Shown here in pieces: positions 8,272 to 17,955 of a DNA stretch of 64,000 nucleotides. Positions within the stretch are counted from its first letter, which is position 1, and every line of letters begins with the position of its first letter. The notes beneath the pieces were generated by a model that made no database searches, was not told the origin of the DNA, and saw nothing but the letters and a program-made list of their open reading frames with translations. Source of the DNA: Streptomyces sp. NBC_01485 (GTDB lineage: Bacteria; Actinomycetota; Actinomycetes; Streptomycetales; Streptomycetaceae); NCBI RefSeq assembly GCF_036227125.1, contig NZ_CP109435.1, positions 5,394,001-5,458,000 on the forward strand, in the 5' to 3' direction. The position numbers and the translations under genes are program-made.

Positions 8272-8297
8272 GGTACACGTCCGGCCGGACGTGTACC
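8272..8297. promoter_or_regulatory. 26-bp perfect palindrome upstream of jetA
   Basis: GGTACACGTCCGG (8272-8284) is followed at once by its exact reverse complement CCGGACGTGTACC (8285-8297). There is no spacer. It lies 34 bases before the jetA GTG and 139 bases after the helicase stop. A perfect two-fold site of this length at a promoter position is what a dimeric repressor would use; without a spacer it cannot form a normal terminator loop. No regulator gene in the island obviously matches it. Confidence 0.7.
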
Positions 8298-8331
8298 GGC
8301 CGAAACAGGGGAGAAGGGAAGCCACAGTTCC

Positions 8332-9864
8332 GTGAGTGACGAGTTCGACGTCCCGGACTCCGTCGACGAGGGCGCGTTCGGTATCGATGCGTTCTCCGTC
8401 GACGACCGGCTGCGGCTGTTCCACTTCGCCGCCGCCGAGAAGCGCCACGAATACCTGTGGCTGCTGCGGGCCTTCGACCGCGGACGCGCCAACTACCAGG
8501 TACTGCTGCACGCCTCGGACGCGGTGGGGCTGCTGGAGCGGCTCGCCGCCGACCATCCCGGCGCGGGCGCCGTCGGCGGTACGGCCGGCGTTCAGCCGTT
8601 GCTCGACGCGCTCGCGGAGTGGCAGGTCCTGGACCGGTCGTACGACGGGACGCGCGCGGCGAGCCTCGCCGAGTACCGCAACCGCCACTACGTGTACCAG
8701 TTCACCCAGGCCGGGTACCGGGCCTACCGGGCCGTGGAGGACGTGCTCGGCGCGAGCCTGGAGGATGCCCAGCTCTCCCGCCTCGTCTTCCCCGACATCC
8801 TCGGCGACCTGCACGCGCTGGCCGAGGCGAACACGGCGGGTGACGGCGAGGAGGTGTACCGCAAGCTCGGCCGTCTCGACTCGGTGCTGAACGAGATGGC
8901 GCAGCGCGCCGCCCGCTTCTACCTCATGCTGGGCGACCTGGCGCGCACCAACGACACCCGGCCCGAGGTGTTCCTCGCCCACAAGGACACGCTCCTCGCG
9001 CACATGCGGGAGTTCACCGCGGAGCTGGGGCGTTACGCACCGCTGCTCGCCGAGGCGGTCGAGAAGGCCGCGGCCACCGGTGTGGACCGCATGATCGAGT
9101 ACGCGGCCGAGGCCGACGAGCGGCTCTTCCGCAGTCCCGCCGAGCGGCTGGCGGACTGGCGGCACCGGTGGGACGGCATCGTCCACTGGTTCGCGGAGCG
9201 TGAGCACAGCGAGACCGAGCGGCTGCAGGACGCCACCGTCACCGCGATCCGCTCCGTCCTCGCCCTGCTGCGCCGCGTCACCGAGGCCCGCCGGGGCGGG
9301 GTGAGCCGGGAGAGCCAACTGCGCCACCTCGCCCAGTGGTTCACCTCCTGCGAGAGCGACGAGGACGCGCACGCCCTGTTCCAGGCGGTCTTCGGGCTCG
9401 GCGCGCCCCGGCACATCGCCGTGCCGTACGCCGACCCGGAGCGGATCCCGTCCCGTACGTCCTGGTGGGAGGCCGAGCCGGTCGAACTCGCCCGCACCCT
9501 CGTCCAGTCCGGCCGCACCCCAGCCCTGCACGGCCCCGGCCGCATCGAACGCGACGAGGACCGGCGGGCACTGCTGCGCGCCGAGCAGCTCAAGGAACAG
9601 GCCGAGCGCCGCGGTGCCGCGAACTCCCTCGCGTCGGACGGCGTGTACGGCCGGACGCTCGACGAGCCCGAGACACGCGCCCTGCTCGCCCTGCTGGACG
9701 TGGCGCTCGCCGCCCGGGTCCCCGCCAGCCGCCTGGTCACCGCCGCCTCCGGCGCCGCCCACGGGGTACGGCTCACCCTCACCCCCGCCGAGGGCTCCAC
9801 CACCGTCGACACGGTGCGCGGGCGTCTCCATCTCGACGGGCTGCGCCTGGAGGTCACCGCATGA
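8332..9864 (+). CDS. jetA: JetA, type II Wadjet component (DUF2397/TIGR02677)
   Basis: This encodes 510 aa from GTG 8332. It matches the family I know as TIGR02677/DUF2397: an N-terminal segment LFHFAAAEKRHEYLWLLRAF and NYQVLLHASDAVGLL, a middle helical region, and a C-terminal end RLHLDGLRLEV. In Wadjet systems JetA is the kleisin-like subunit that bridges the SMC-like JetC dimer and carries JetB; the complex recognises small circular DNA by loop extrusion and has it cut. It is the first gene of a tight jetABCD operon. A weak purine-rich ribosome site (GGGGAGAAGGGAAG) lies somewhat far upstream. Confidence 0.88.
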   Translation: MSDEFDVPDSVDEGAFGIDAFSVDDRLRLFHFAAAEKRHEYLWLLRAFDRGRANYQVLLHASDAVGLLERLAADHPGAGAVGGTAGVQPLLDALAEWQVLDRSYDGTRAASLAEYRNRHYVYQFTQAGYRAYRAVEDVLGASLEDAQLSRLVFPDILGDLHALAEANTAGDGEEVYRKLGRLDSVLNEMAQRAARFYLMLGDLARTNDTRPEVFLAHKDTLLAHMREFTAELGRYAPLLAEAVEKAAATGVDRMIEYAAEADERLFRSPAERLADWRHRWDGIVHWFAEREHSETERLQDATVTAIRSVLALLRRVTEARRGGVSRESQLRHLAQWFTSCESDEDAHALFQAVFGLGAPRHIAVPYADPERIPSRTSWWEAEPVELARTLVQSGRTPALHGPGRIERDEDRRALLRAEQLKEQAERRGAANSLASDGVYGRTLDEPETRALLALLDVALAARVPASRLVTAASGAAHGVRLTLTPAEGSTTVDTVRGRLHLDGLRLEVTA

Positions 9865-9877
9865 GTGAGGTCGCCGT

Positions 9878-11302
9878 ATGAGCCGTGCCGCCGAAGGCGT
9901 CTCTCCGCTCGAACTCGCCGACTACCAGAAGGCGGTACGGCTCGTACTGCGGCACCCCCTGGTCACGTCCGGGTACCCGGACAGGGCGGCGCTGGCGACC
10001 GTGCGCCGCTGGGCCGATCAGCTGCGCACCGACCTGATGGAGGTGCTCGGCTACCGGCTTGTCACCACCGCCGACACCGCCCGCCTCCAGCGCGCCCAGG
10101 ACGGCCTGGACGCCACCCGCCCGGCCCTCACCCGCGCGGGACGCCCCTTCGACCGCCGCCGCTACGCCTACCTCGTCCTCACCCTCGCGGCTCTCGGCCG
10201 CCACGGCGCGCAGGTGGCGCTGGGCGAACTGGCCGACGCGGTCGCCGCCGACGCCGTACGCATCGACGGACTCGGGCTCGACACCGCGCGCAAGCCCGAC
10301 CGGGACGCCTTCGTCGACGCCGTCACCTGGCTCACCGAACGCGGCGCGCTCACTCTCGCCGACGGTTCCGCCACCGCCTGGGCAGGCGATCCCGAGCGTG
10401 CCGAGGCCCTGTACGACATCGACCGAGAGATCCTCCTCGCCGTCCACCACCCGACCCGCGTGCTCCAGCATCTGACCTCGGTCACCTCGCTCCTCGACTC
10501 CTCCGGCGCGCTGGGGCTGTCCGCCGGCCGCGCCGCCCAGCGCCGCGACCAGGCACGCCGGGCCCGCCGCCTCGTGCTGGAGAACCCGGTCGCGTACTAC
10601 GCCGACGCCGACAGCGAACTCCTGGGCCAGCTGCGGGCCCCCGCCCTCGCCGAGGATCTGGAGCGGCTGACCGGGCTGTCGGTGGAGCGGCGGGCGGAGG
10701 GCGTGGCGCTCGTCGACACCTCCGGCAGGCTGTCCGACGTCCGTTTCCCCGGCGGCGGTACGGTCGCGCAGGCCGCGCTGTTGCTCGCCGCCCGGATCAG
10801 CGCCGCCGTGCAGCGTTCCGGACGGCACGCCCTCGAACTGCTGCCCGCACCCACGGCCGCCGAACGCCTCGCGGCCCGCGCCCGGCGGATCGACGGCGCG
10901 CTGCCGTCGCGTGGGACGGTCGCCGAACTCACCGAACTCGCGGAGCCCGATGAGGAGTCGGCGTACGAGACGGTCGTCGACGCGGATCACGAGCCGGGCG
11001 AGACCCGGTACCCCTTCGTCACGGACTCCTGGCTCCGGGGCAGGCTCAAGGAGATCATCGGCGAGTACGGCGCGGGATTCGCCGCCGATCTGCGCGGCGA
11101 CCCGGACCGGCTGCTCGACCAGGCTCTCGACCTGCTGGCCGCCATGTCGCTGATCGTTCGGGTCGACGGCGGGGCCCTCGCGCTGCCTCTGCTTGCCCGT
11201 TACCGAGGGGTCACCGCCCGGGTGAAGACCCGTACGGCCCCCCAACCACCCGCCCAGACCGCCCTGTTCGACGACGAAACCGCCAAGGACCCGACTCCGT
11301 GA
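9878..11302 (+). CDS. jetB: JetB, type II Wadjet component (DUF2398/TIGR02678)
   Basis: This encodes 474 aa. It starts at ATG 9878, 13 bases after jetA ends; an ATG at 9861 overlapping the jetA stop is in another frame and ends after six codons. Family marks include ELADYQKAVRLVLRHPLVT, RPFDRRRYAYLVLTLAAL, LYDIDREILLAVHHP and FPGGGTVAQAALLLAARI. JetB is the KITE-type winged-helix subunit that binds the kleisin JetA. The last codons overlap jetC by 4 bases (GTGA), so translation is coupled. Confidence 0.88.
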   Translation: MSRAAEGVSPLELADYQKAVRLVLRHPLVTSGYPDRAALATVRRWADQLRTDLMEVLGYRLVTTADTARLQRAQDGLDATRPALTRAGRPFDRRRYAYLVLTLAALGRHGAQVALGELADAVAADAVRIDGLGLDTARKPDRDAFVDAVTWLTERGALTLADGSATAWAGDPERAEALYDIDREILLAVHHPTRVLQHLTSVTSLLDSSGALGLSAGRAAQRRDQARRARRLVLENPVAYYADADSELLGQLRAPALAEDLERLTGLSVERRAEGVALVDTSGRLSDVRFPGGGTVAQAALLLAARISAAVQRSGRHALELLPAPTAAERLAARARRIDGALPSRGTVAELTELAEPDEESAYETVVDADHEPGETRYPFVTDSWLRGRLKEIIGEYGAGFAADLRGDPDRLLDQALDLLAAMSLIVRVDGGALALPLLARYRGVTARVKTRTAPQPPAQTALFDDETAKDPTP

Positions 11303-14300
11303 GCACTCCCGCTCCCACACCGGCAGCCCGCTACGTCCCCACCCGTGCCGGGATCATCAACCTGTGGGACTACAGGGACGAGGAGTTCTCCTTCGCGGGC
11401 GGCTGGCTGGTGCTGCGCGGTCCCAACGGGTCCGGCAAGACCAAGGCGCTGGAGGTGCTGTTCCCGTTCGTCCTCGACGGGCGCATCGACCCCAAGCGGC
11501 TCAACCCGTTCGCCGCCGAGGACCGCACGATGAAGTCCAACCTGCTCTTCCGCGGGCAGGACAGCGCGCTCGGCTACGTCTGGATCGAGTTCACCCACCG
11601 CGAGACCGGGGAAGCCGTCACCTGCGGCATCGGGCTGCACGCCCAGCGACACCGCGACACACCCGCCCGGTGGCACTTCGTCGCCGAAGGCCGCGTGGGC
11701 GAGGACTTCTCCCTCCTCACCCACGACGACCGGCCGATGACGAGGAAACAGCTCGCCGCCGAACTCGGACGCGAGCTGATCGCCTCCACGGCCGACTACC
11801 GCGCCGCCGTCGACCAGCGCCTGTTCGGCCTCGGCCGGGAGCGGTACGAGCAACTGCTCACCCTGATCCTCACGTTGCGCCGCCCGCAGCTCGCCAAGAA
11901 CCTCGACCCGGCCAAGCTCTCCGACACCCTCACCGCGGGCCTGCGCCCGCTCGACGACGACCTGATCGCCGAGGCGGCCCGCTCCTTCGACGACATGGAG
12001 TCCGTGCAGCGCACCCTGGAGGGCCTGGCCGCCGCCGACGACGCCACCCGCGCCTTCCTCGCGAGCTACTCCACCTATCTGCGGGTCCACGCCCGCGCCG
12101 CCGCGGACCGGCTCACCGCCCGCCGCGCCGAGACCGCCGAACGCGCCGCCGCCCTGCGCACCGCCGCAGCGGACCTGGCGGCGGCCCGCGAGCAGCAGGC
12201 CGCCGCCGAGACGCGCGCCGAGTCGGCCGACGCCTCGCTCGCCGCCCAGCGTGCTCGTCTCGACCAGCTGCGCTCCTCCGCCGCCTACCAGGCCGTCGAG
12301 CAACTGGCCGACCTGGAGCGGCTGGTGCGTACCTGCGAGCAGACCGCCCGGCAGGCGACCGCCGAGCGTGAGCGCCGTACGGCAGCCACCGGCCGTGCCC
12401 GCGCCGAGGCCGAACACGCCGCCCGGATCGCCGCCGAACTCGACGCCGCCGTCTCCCGCGATGCCGCCACGGTCGCCGACCACGCCCACACCGCCGGACT
12501 CCCCTGGACCCCGGCCGACGCCGAGCCCGCCCGGCTCGCCGACCGCTCCGCCGCGCTCGCCGCCGCCCGACACGAGGGCGTCCGGGCCGTGCGCGCCGCC
12601 CAGCAGGCGGCACGCGGCGCCGAGCAGACCCGTGACCTCGCCCGGGGCTCGCTCGACCGTGCACAGGAGGCCGTCGCCGCGGCCGAGACCGCCGAAGCCG
12701 TTGCCGAGGCGGCCCTCGAATCCGCCCGCGAAGAGGCCCGCACAGTGCTCGGCCGGTGGACGGAAACACACGGCACGCTCCTGGCCGAGGAGGGTGCCCG
12801 CCGGCTCGCCGAAGCCCTCGAACTCACCGGCGAGGCCGACGCGGTCACGCTCGCCGACGCCTTCACCGATGCCACCGCTCCCGCCGTACAGGAACTGCGC
12901 GACACCCTCGCCGCCCTGCGCGCCCAGCGCACGGATGTCGAGCGCCGCCGCGCCGAGACGGAGGCCGAACGCGACCGGATCGCCGCCGAGCACGACGACG
13001 CCCCGCCCCCGGCCCGAGGCCGAACCTCCAACAGGGCGTCCGGTGATGGTGTGCCGCTGTGGCAACTCGTCGATTTCGGCAGCGATCTGACGGATCATCA
13101 GCGAGCGGACCTGGAAGCGGCCCTGGAGGCGTCCGGTCTTCTCGACGCCCTCGTCACCGCCGAGGACACCCCCGTGGCGGCCGGCCACAGCGAGGGCTAC
13201 CTCCGGGCCGGTGCCCCGGTGGGCGGACCGAGCCTCGCGGACCTCCTGAAGCCCGAGGCGCCCGAGGACCCCGACGGCGACGCCGCGATCCCGGCCGCCC
13301 GCATCACCGCCGTACTGCGCTCCGTCGCCGTCACCGGCGACCTCGACACCGGGACCCCGCAGATCGGCCCAGACGGCCGGTACGCGGCCGGTGTCCTGGT
13401 CGGTGCCCACACCAAGGAGCACGCCGAGTACGTCGGCGCCACCGCCCGTGCCCGTCGGCGCGCCGCCCGGATCGCCGCCTGCGAGGCGCTGCTGGCCGAA
13501 CTGACCGCCGAACTCGACGAGTTGGGGCGCAGGCAGGCCCGTACGGACGCCGCCCTCGACGCGTACGCCGCCGCCCGCGCCGCGCTGCCCCGCACCACCG
13601 GCATCACGCAGGCCCTGCGCGAACTCGACCGGGCCGCGGCGCGGCTGCGCGCCACCCGCGACGCCGCCGACGCCGCCCAGGGCTCGTACGACGAGTCGGT
13701 GGCCGCCTGTTCGGTCGCCGAGCGCGCCCTGCGCCGTACCGCGGCCGAGCACGGCATCGAGACCGAGCGCGTCGACGCCGTGGAGACCGCCACCCGCGCC
13801 TTCGAGGCGGCGGTCCGCGAACTCGCCGCCCGCCGTCGCGAGCACGCCCGCCAGACCGAGGCCGCCCAGGCGGGCGCCGACCGGCTCACCGCCGCCGCCG
13901 AGGACGAGGAGGCGGCGGCGGACACCGAGCGTGCGGCGCGCCGCCGGCACACCGAGGAGGCCGCGGGGCTGGAGGCCCTCCAGGATGCCGTCGGGGCCGA
14001 GGCGCAGGAGGTGATGCGGCAGGTGCAGGAGGCCGAGGACGGGATCGACGCCCTGGCCCGGGAGGCCGAGGCGGCCCGCACGGCCCAGCACGCCGCGATC
14101 GCGGGCACCGCCTCGGCCGAGGCCCGCCGTACGGCCGCCGCCGAGGCCGGGGCGGTCGCGGCGGCGGAGGAGAAGGACACCGCTCGCGGCCTGCGCCCGT
14201 ACGCCGCCCGCGAACTCCTCGACATCCTGCGCTGCCCGCCCGGCCTCGCCTGGCCCGCCCAGGAGGCCGACTGGGCCGGCGAGGCACTCCCGCCGGCCGT

Positions 14301-15396
14301 GGTCGCCGTACACGAGGCGATCCTGGCCGCGACCCGCGACCTCACCCCCACCGAGACCAGCCTCAAGCAGTCCGTCACCCGTCTCACCAAGGCCCTGGAC
14401 GACCTGCAGGCGCAACTCGCCGCCGCCGGACAGGACTACCGGCCCGAATGGGACGGCTCCGACGGGATCATCGTCGTACGCGTGGCCGACGAGGAGGGTC
14501 CGCTGCCCGTCGCCGCCTTCGCCCAGAAGATCTCCTCCCACCGCCGTGACCAGGCCGAACTGCTCTCCGAGTCCGAGCGGCGCATCCTGGAGGACGCCCT
14601 GCTCACTCGGCTCGCCCAGCAGATCCACGACCGCACCGTCGACGCCCGCGACCTGATCAGGCGGATGAACTCCGACATGCGTCAGCGCACCATGTCCTCG
14701 GGGACGACGGTCGGGGTGAGCTGGCTGCTCGCCGACCACCTCGACGACGAACAGCGTGCCGTCTGCGCCCTCCTCGACGCCGACGCCGCCCGTCTCGGCC
14801 CCGACGGCCTCACCCGGGTGCGCACCCACTTTGCCGCGCAGATCAAGACCGCCCGCGCCCGCCACCGTGACCAGCCCTACCGCGAACTGCTCGCCGAGGT
14901 CCTCGACTACCGGCGCTGGCGGCAGTTCGCGTTCCAGCTCGTACGCCCCGACAAGAGCGAGGAGAGGCTCACCCGCGCCCGGCACAGCCGGCTGTCGGGC
15001 GGTGAGCAGTCCGTGTCACTGCACCTGCCGCTGTTCGCCGCCGCGCACGCCATGCTCAACTCCGCCCACCCGCACGCCCCCCGCCTGCTCGCCCTCGACG
15101 AGGCCTTCGCGGGCGTGGACGACACCGGGCGCGGCGAACTCATGTCGCTGGCCGCGCAGTTCGACCTCGACCTGTTCATGACCGGCTACGACCTGTGGGC
15201 CGCCCACGCCTCCGTGTCCGCCGCCGCCCACTACGACCTCGCGCACACCGCCGTCGACCACACCGTCTCCGCCCTGCTGCTCGTCTGGGACGGCGACCGG
15301 CTCCTCGCCGACGACACCGGGGACCTCACCGCCGCCCTCGGCTCGCCCGGCACCCGGCGCGTCCCGACGCCCGAGGAGGCCGCGGTTGTCGACTGA
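11299..15396 (+). CDS. jetC: JetC, SMC-like ATPase of type II Wadjet (TIGR02680)
   Basis: This encodes 1365 aa from GTG 11299, overlapping the jetB stop. The N-terminus has Walker A GPNGSGKT at residues 41-48. Two long alanine-rich coiled coils (about 270-560 and 720-1000) flank a globular hinge-like part beginning VPLWQLVDFGSDLTDHQRAD. The C-terminus carries the ABC signature RLSGGEQSVSLHL (~1231) and Walker B RLLALDEAFAGVDD (~1262). This is the SbcC/MukB-type layout of JetC, the motor that extrudes DNA loops and senses circular plasmids. All ATPase motifs look intact, so the system is probably functional. Confidence 0.93.
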   Translation: MSTPAPTPAARYVPTRAGIINLWDYRDEEFSFAGGWLVLRGPNGSGKTKALEVLFPFVLDGRIDPKRLNPFAAEDRTMKSNLLFRGQDSALGYVWIEFTHRETGEAVTCGIGLHAQRHRDTPARWHFVAEGRVGEDFSLLTHDDRPMTRKQLAAELGRELIASTADYRAAVDQRLFGLGRERYEQLLTLILTLRRPQLAKNLDPAKLSDTLTAGLRPLDDDLIAEAARSFDDMESVQRTLEGLAAADDATRAFLASYSTYLRVHARAAADRLTARRAETAERAAALRTAAADLAAAREQQAAAETRAESADASLAAQRARLDQLRSSAAYQAVEQLADLERLVRTCEQTARQATAERERRTAATGRARAEAEHAARIAAELDAAVSRDAATVADHAHTAGLPWTPADAEPARLADRSAALAAARHEGVRAVRAAQQAARGAEQTRDLARGSLDRAQEAVAAAETAEAVAEAALESAREEARTVLGRWTETHGTLLAEEGARRLAEALELTGEADAVTLADAFTDATAPAVQELRDTLAALRAQRTDVERRRAETEAERDRIAAEHDDAPPPARGRTSNRASGDGVPLWQLVDFGSDLTDHQRADLEAALEASGLLDALVTAEDTPVAAGHSEGYLRAGAPVGGPSLADLLKPEAPEDPDGDAAIPAARITAVLRSVAVTGDLDTGTPQIGPDGRYAAGVLVGAHTKEHAEYVGATARARRRAARIAACEALLAELTAELDELGRRQARTDAALDAYAAARAALPRTTGITQALRELDRAAARLRATRDAADAAQGSYDESVAACSVAERALRRTAAEHGIETERVDAVETATRAFEAAVRELAARRREHARQTEAAQAGADRLTAAAEDEEAAADTERAARRRHTEEAAGLEALQDAVGAEAQEVMRQVQEAEDGIDALAREAEAARTAQHAAIAGTASAEARRTAAAEAGAVAAAEEKDTARGLRPYAARELLDILRCPPGLAWPAQEADWAGEALPPAVVAVHEAILAATRDLTPTETSLKQSVTRLTKALDDLQAQLAAAGQDYRPEWDGSDGIIVVRVADEEGPLPVAAFAQKISSHRRDQAELLSESERRILEDALLTRLAQQIHDRTVDARDLIRRMNSDMRQRTMSSGTTVGVSWLLADHLDDEQRAVCALLDADAARLGPDGLTRVRTHFAAQIKTARARHRDQPYRELLAEVLDYRRWRQFAFQLVRPDKSEERLTRARHSRLSGGEQSVSLHLPLFAAAHAMLNSAHPHAPRLLALDEAFAGVDDTGRGELMSLAAQFDLDLFMTGYDLWAAHASVSAAAHYDLAHTAVDHTVSALLLVWDGDRLLADDTGDLTAALGSPGTRRVPTPEEAAVVD

Positions 15397-16672
15397 GCAG
15401 CGTGAAGGCCACGGGTACGACGAGTTGCGGGACGAAGGATGGAGGCGGCTGCTCGCCGCCGCCCGCCGCAGGCTGGAGCGCACCGGAGGCGCGCTCGACG
15501 GCGACATCGGGCTCACGAGGCCCAGCGAGGCCGAGCGCCGCACCGTCATCGGGATCACCGGCCGCTACCGGCCCGAGACCGCCAAGCGCCTCGCTCTACC
15601 CCTGAGTGATCTGGACGGGTATCTCTACGGCCGCTACGGCACCGGTCTCCTCCAGACCCTCGGCCGTCTCCACGGGCCGCTGCGTGACCGGCCCGCCGAA
15701 CGGGCCGAAGAGGAAGCACGCCGCGACGACGCCCTGAAGTCGGCCCACTCCAGTCGGCTCGCCGGGCAGGGATGGTTCGCCGCCTGGCTGGACCGGATCG
15801 CCGCCGACGGCACGCTCACCCGTCTCGTACGCCGGGGAGACGCGCCGCTCCTCGACGCGGCGGTACGTGTCCTGGAAAGACTGACCGGTGACGGGGACCG
15901 CTCCGCGGGTTCCCCGAAGCGGGTCCCCGGCGTCCTGCCGCTCCCGGTCCTCGCCGAGTGGGCCACCGGCGACACCAAAGCCCTCGTGCCCGGCGCCCCG
16001 CTGGAACAGCTCGTCCTGCGGGCCCTCGCCCAGCGCACCGGCGGCGGCTCGGAGGTACCGCCTGACCGGGCCGGGCGGCGCGCCCTCTGGGAGAGCGCCG
16101 GCGCCATCGCGGACGACCTCGCCAGCCAGGTCCTCGTCCTCAACATCGGCGCCAGGGGCGACACCGTCGTCTGCGACTGGCTGCGTGACGCCGCCGGCTT
16201 CGGCATACCCTTCCGGCTCACCCTCCACCAGCTCGCCACCGACCCCGTCGTCCCCGCCGCCCGCACCATCTTCGTCTGCGAGAACCCGGCCGTCCTGCGC
16301 GCCGCGGCCGGCGAACTGCAGGACACCGGCGCCGCCCTGGTCTGCACCGAGGGCGTCCCGTCCGCCGCCTGCCACAAACTGCTCGGCGACGCCGTACGCG
16401 CGGGAGCCCGGCTGCACTGGCGCGCCGACTTCGACTGGGCCGGCCTGCGGATCACCGCGAACGCCATGGTCCGACACGGCGCGCGACCCTGGCGGATGAC
16501 CGCCGCCGACTACACGGCGGCACTCGGCAAGGGCGGGTCCACACCGCTCGCGGGACCGCCCGCGGCCAGCCCCTGGGACTCCGGACTGGCCCTCGCGATG
16601 GAGGCGTCGGGCAGCACGGTCATGGAGGAACGCCTCCTGCCCGCACTCCTGTCCGACCTCACTCGTGCCTGA
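15386..16672 (+). CDS. jetD: JetD, Toprim nuclease subunit of type II Wadjet (DUF2399/TIGR02679)
   Basis: This encodes 428 aa and starts at TTG 15386, inside the last 11 bases of jetC. GAGGAGG ends 6 bases before that TTG, which decides the start. The Toprim fold is visible at the C-terminus: the acidic residue in TIFVCENPAVL, the GALVCTEGVPS strand and the DxD in RADFDWAGLRI. JetD is the nuclease that cleaves plasmid DNA trapped by JetABC. The gene ends 142 bases before the convergent Uma2 gene. Confidence 0.9.
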   Translation: MSTEQREGHGYDELRDEGWRRLLAAARRRLERTGGALDGDIGLTRPSEAERRTVIGITGRYRPETAKRLALPLSDLDGYLYGRYGTGLLQTLGRLHGPLRDRPAERAEEEARRDDALKSAHSSRLAGQGWFAAWLDRIAADGTLTRLVRRGDAPLLDAAVRVLERLTGDGDRSAGSPKRVPGVLPLPVLAEWATGDTKALVPGAPLEQLVLRALAQRTGGGSEVPPDRAGRRALWESAGAIADDLASQVLVLNIGARGDTVVCDWLRDAAGFGIPFRLTLHQLATDPVVPAARTIFVCENPAVLRAAAGELQDTGAALVCTEGVPSAACHKLLGDAVRAGARLHWRADFDWAGLRITANAMVRHGARPWRMTAADYTAALGKGGSTPLAGPPAASPWDSGLALAMEASGSTVMEERLLPALLSDLTRA

Positions 16673-16813
16673 ACCGGCGTCCGGTGGCCGACTCGATCCG
16701 TCGACCGGAGCACGTCGAAGCGCATGCACCGGCGAGCCGGCGCCGGTACCCGAGCCCGTGGACGAGATCAGTTCGATCGCGTTCGTTACCCCGCGTTACT
16801 CGGCGGGCGGCTT

Positions 16814-17368
16814 TCAGCGTGTGTCGGTGTCCGGTTCGGGCACCGGAAGTTCGTCGAGGTCGAGGGTGAAGGTGCGGCCGTCGGCCAGCGCGATGGGAAG
16901 CTTGCCCGTTCCGTACGCGCGCGTGTGCGCGGTGCTGTAGCCGCTCGCGGTGGGGTCGGTGTGCAGGACGACTTCCCGGGCGTAAGGGTCCACGACCAGG
17001 TAGACGGGGATGCCGTAGCGGCCGTACTTCGCCGTGCAGTCGTCGTAGTCCTTGCGCGCCGAGGAGGTGGAGACGACCTCCGAGATCAGCAGGACGTCTT
17101 CGAAGCTGTAGCGCTTGCTCTCCCGGCGCGCGTCCTCGCGCAGGATGGCCAGGTCGGGGGCTGAGTTCTCGTCGGCCGGGAAGTCGATGTAGACGTCGGA
17201 GGTGACCTTCGCATGACGGCCGAGGGCGGCCGCCGAGTCGATCTGCATCGACCTGATGGTGCTTGAATGCTCCTCACTCTGCGGAGTCATGATCACCTTT
17301 CCGTCGGCCCCGAACAGGACCGTGTAACCCCTGGGGAACTCGGTGTGCACGATCGCGTCGACGCTCAT
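16814..17368 (-). CDS. Uma2-family (DUF820) PD-(D/E)XK protein
   Basis: This encodes 184 aa; ATG 17368 follows AGGAGC. Typical features of the Uma2 family are present: APDLAILREDARRES, FEDVLLISEVVS, then RKDYDDCTAKYGRYGIPVYL and VVDP. The D, E and K of the PD-(D/E)XK nuclease fold fall in these segments (D in APDLAI, E in SEVVS, K in RKDYDD). Members are abundant in Streptomyces and cyanobacteria and are predicted endonucleases without proven roles. It is convergent with jetD and inside the att-like repeats, so it travels with the island. Confidence 0.82.
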   Translation of the reverse strand: MSVDAIVHTEFPRGYTVLFGADGKVIMTPQSEEHSSTIRSMQIDSAAALGRHAKVTSDVYIDFPADENSAPDLAILREDARRESKRYSFEDVLLISEVVSTSSARKDYDDCTAKYGRYGIPVYLVVDPYAREVVLHTDPTASGYSTAHTRAYGTGKLPIALADGRTFTLDLDELPVPEPDTDTR

Positions 17369-17784
17369 TGACGGTGCTCCTTCCCGCGTGCCGTCATGAT
17401 ATGGCGGACAGCGCCATCCCGTGGGTACGTACCGACCCGAGGCGGGTGACCTCCCTGGTGAGGGCTGTGTTGCTCCTGACGAACCGCGGCGTCTCCAGGT
17501 GCCCGACGATCTTCGCCAAAGTCATCCGCCGCGACCAGCACGAGTATCCCGAACCCTCCGCACCCCAGACCCGGGACCTGAAACTTCGCCATGGGCAGTG
17601 CCCAATGGAGCTGAAGGACGGTCTCGGGAACAGCCGACCGGCGGGGTCTGCACCGGCCGAGCCGGAAGGGGCCGTCTCAGGAGCGACCTGCGGGAGACCC
17701 GGCACGGGTAAGAAGGGGCTGTGGAGCCCTGCAATCCCGGTGCTCCTGCTTCTTGCCATCAGTGGTGGCCTTCCCGGTGGCCAG
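17369..17784. other. No convincing gene
   Basis: Open frames exist on both strands, but none has recognisable motifs and they overlap one another. The segment leads into the right att-like repeat and probably holds the decayed end of an integrative element. Confidence 0.4.
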
Positions 17785-17955
17785 CCGGTGGCCGGACGCC
17801 TTCGGACCGTGCAGCATCGGGTGGCACGGGTCAACCTGCCGCACGTGCTCTGATCAGGCGAAACGCCACCGGGCAGCACGGCGAGGCACGAGGCAACACG
17901 ATCCCTCACGGTCTCGTAATGCGTAGGTCTCGGGTTCGAATCCCGAAGGCGGCTC
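17785..17955 (+). repeat. Right ~171-bp direct repeat ending in tRNA-Thr 3' half (att-like)
   Basis: It starts CCGGTGGCCGGACGCCT and ends with the same tRNA part as the left copy, 13.8 kb away. Between these conserved ends the two copies share patches such as TGATCAGGC/TCATCAGGC and CAACACGATC, so whole attachment-site arms are repeated, not just a tRNA core. As in the left copy, the 5' half of the tRNA is missing. Confidence 0.7.

Noticed and set aside
11200..14985. 1261-codon minus-strand frame opposite jetC
   Set aside because: Gly/Val-rich shadow of the alanine-rich coiled coils; no motif and no start signals.
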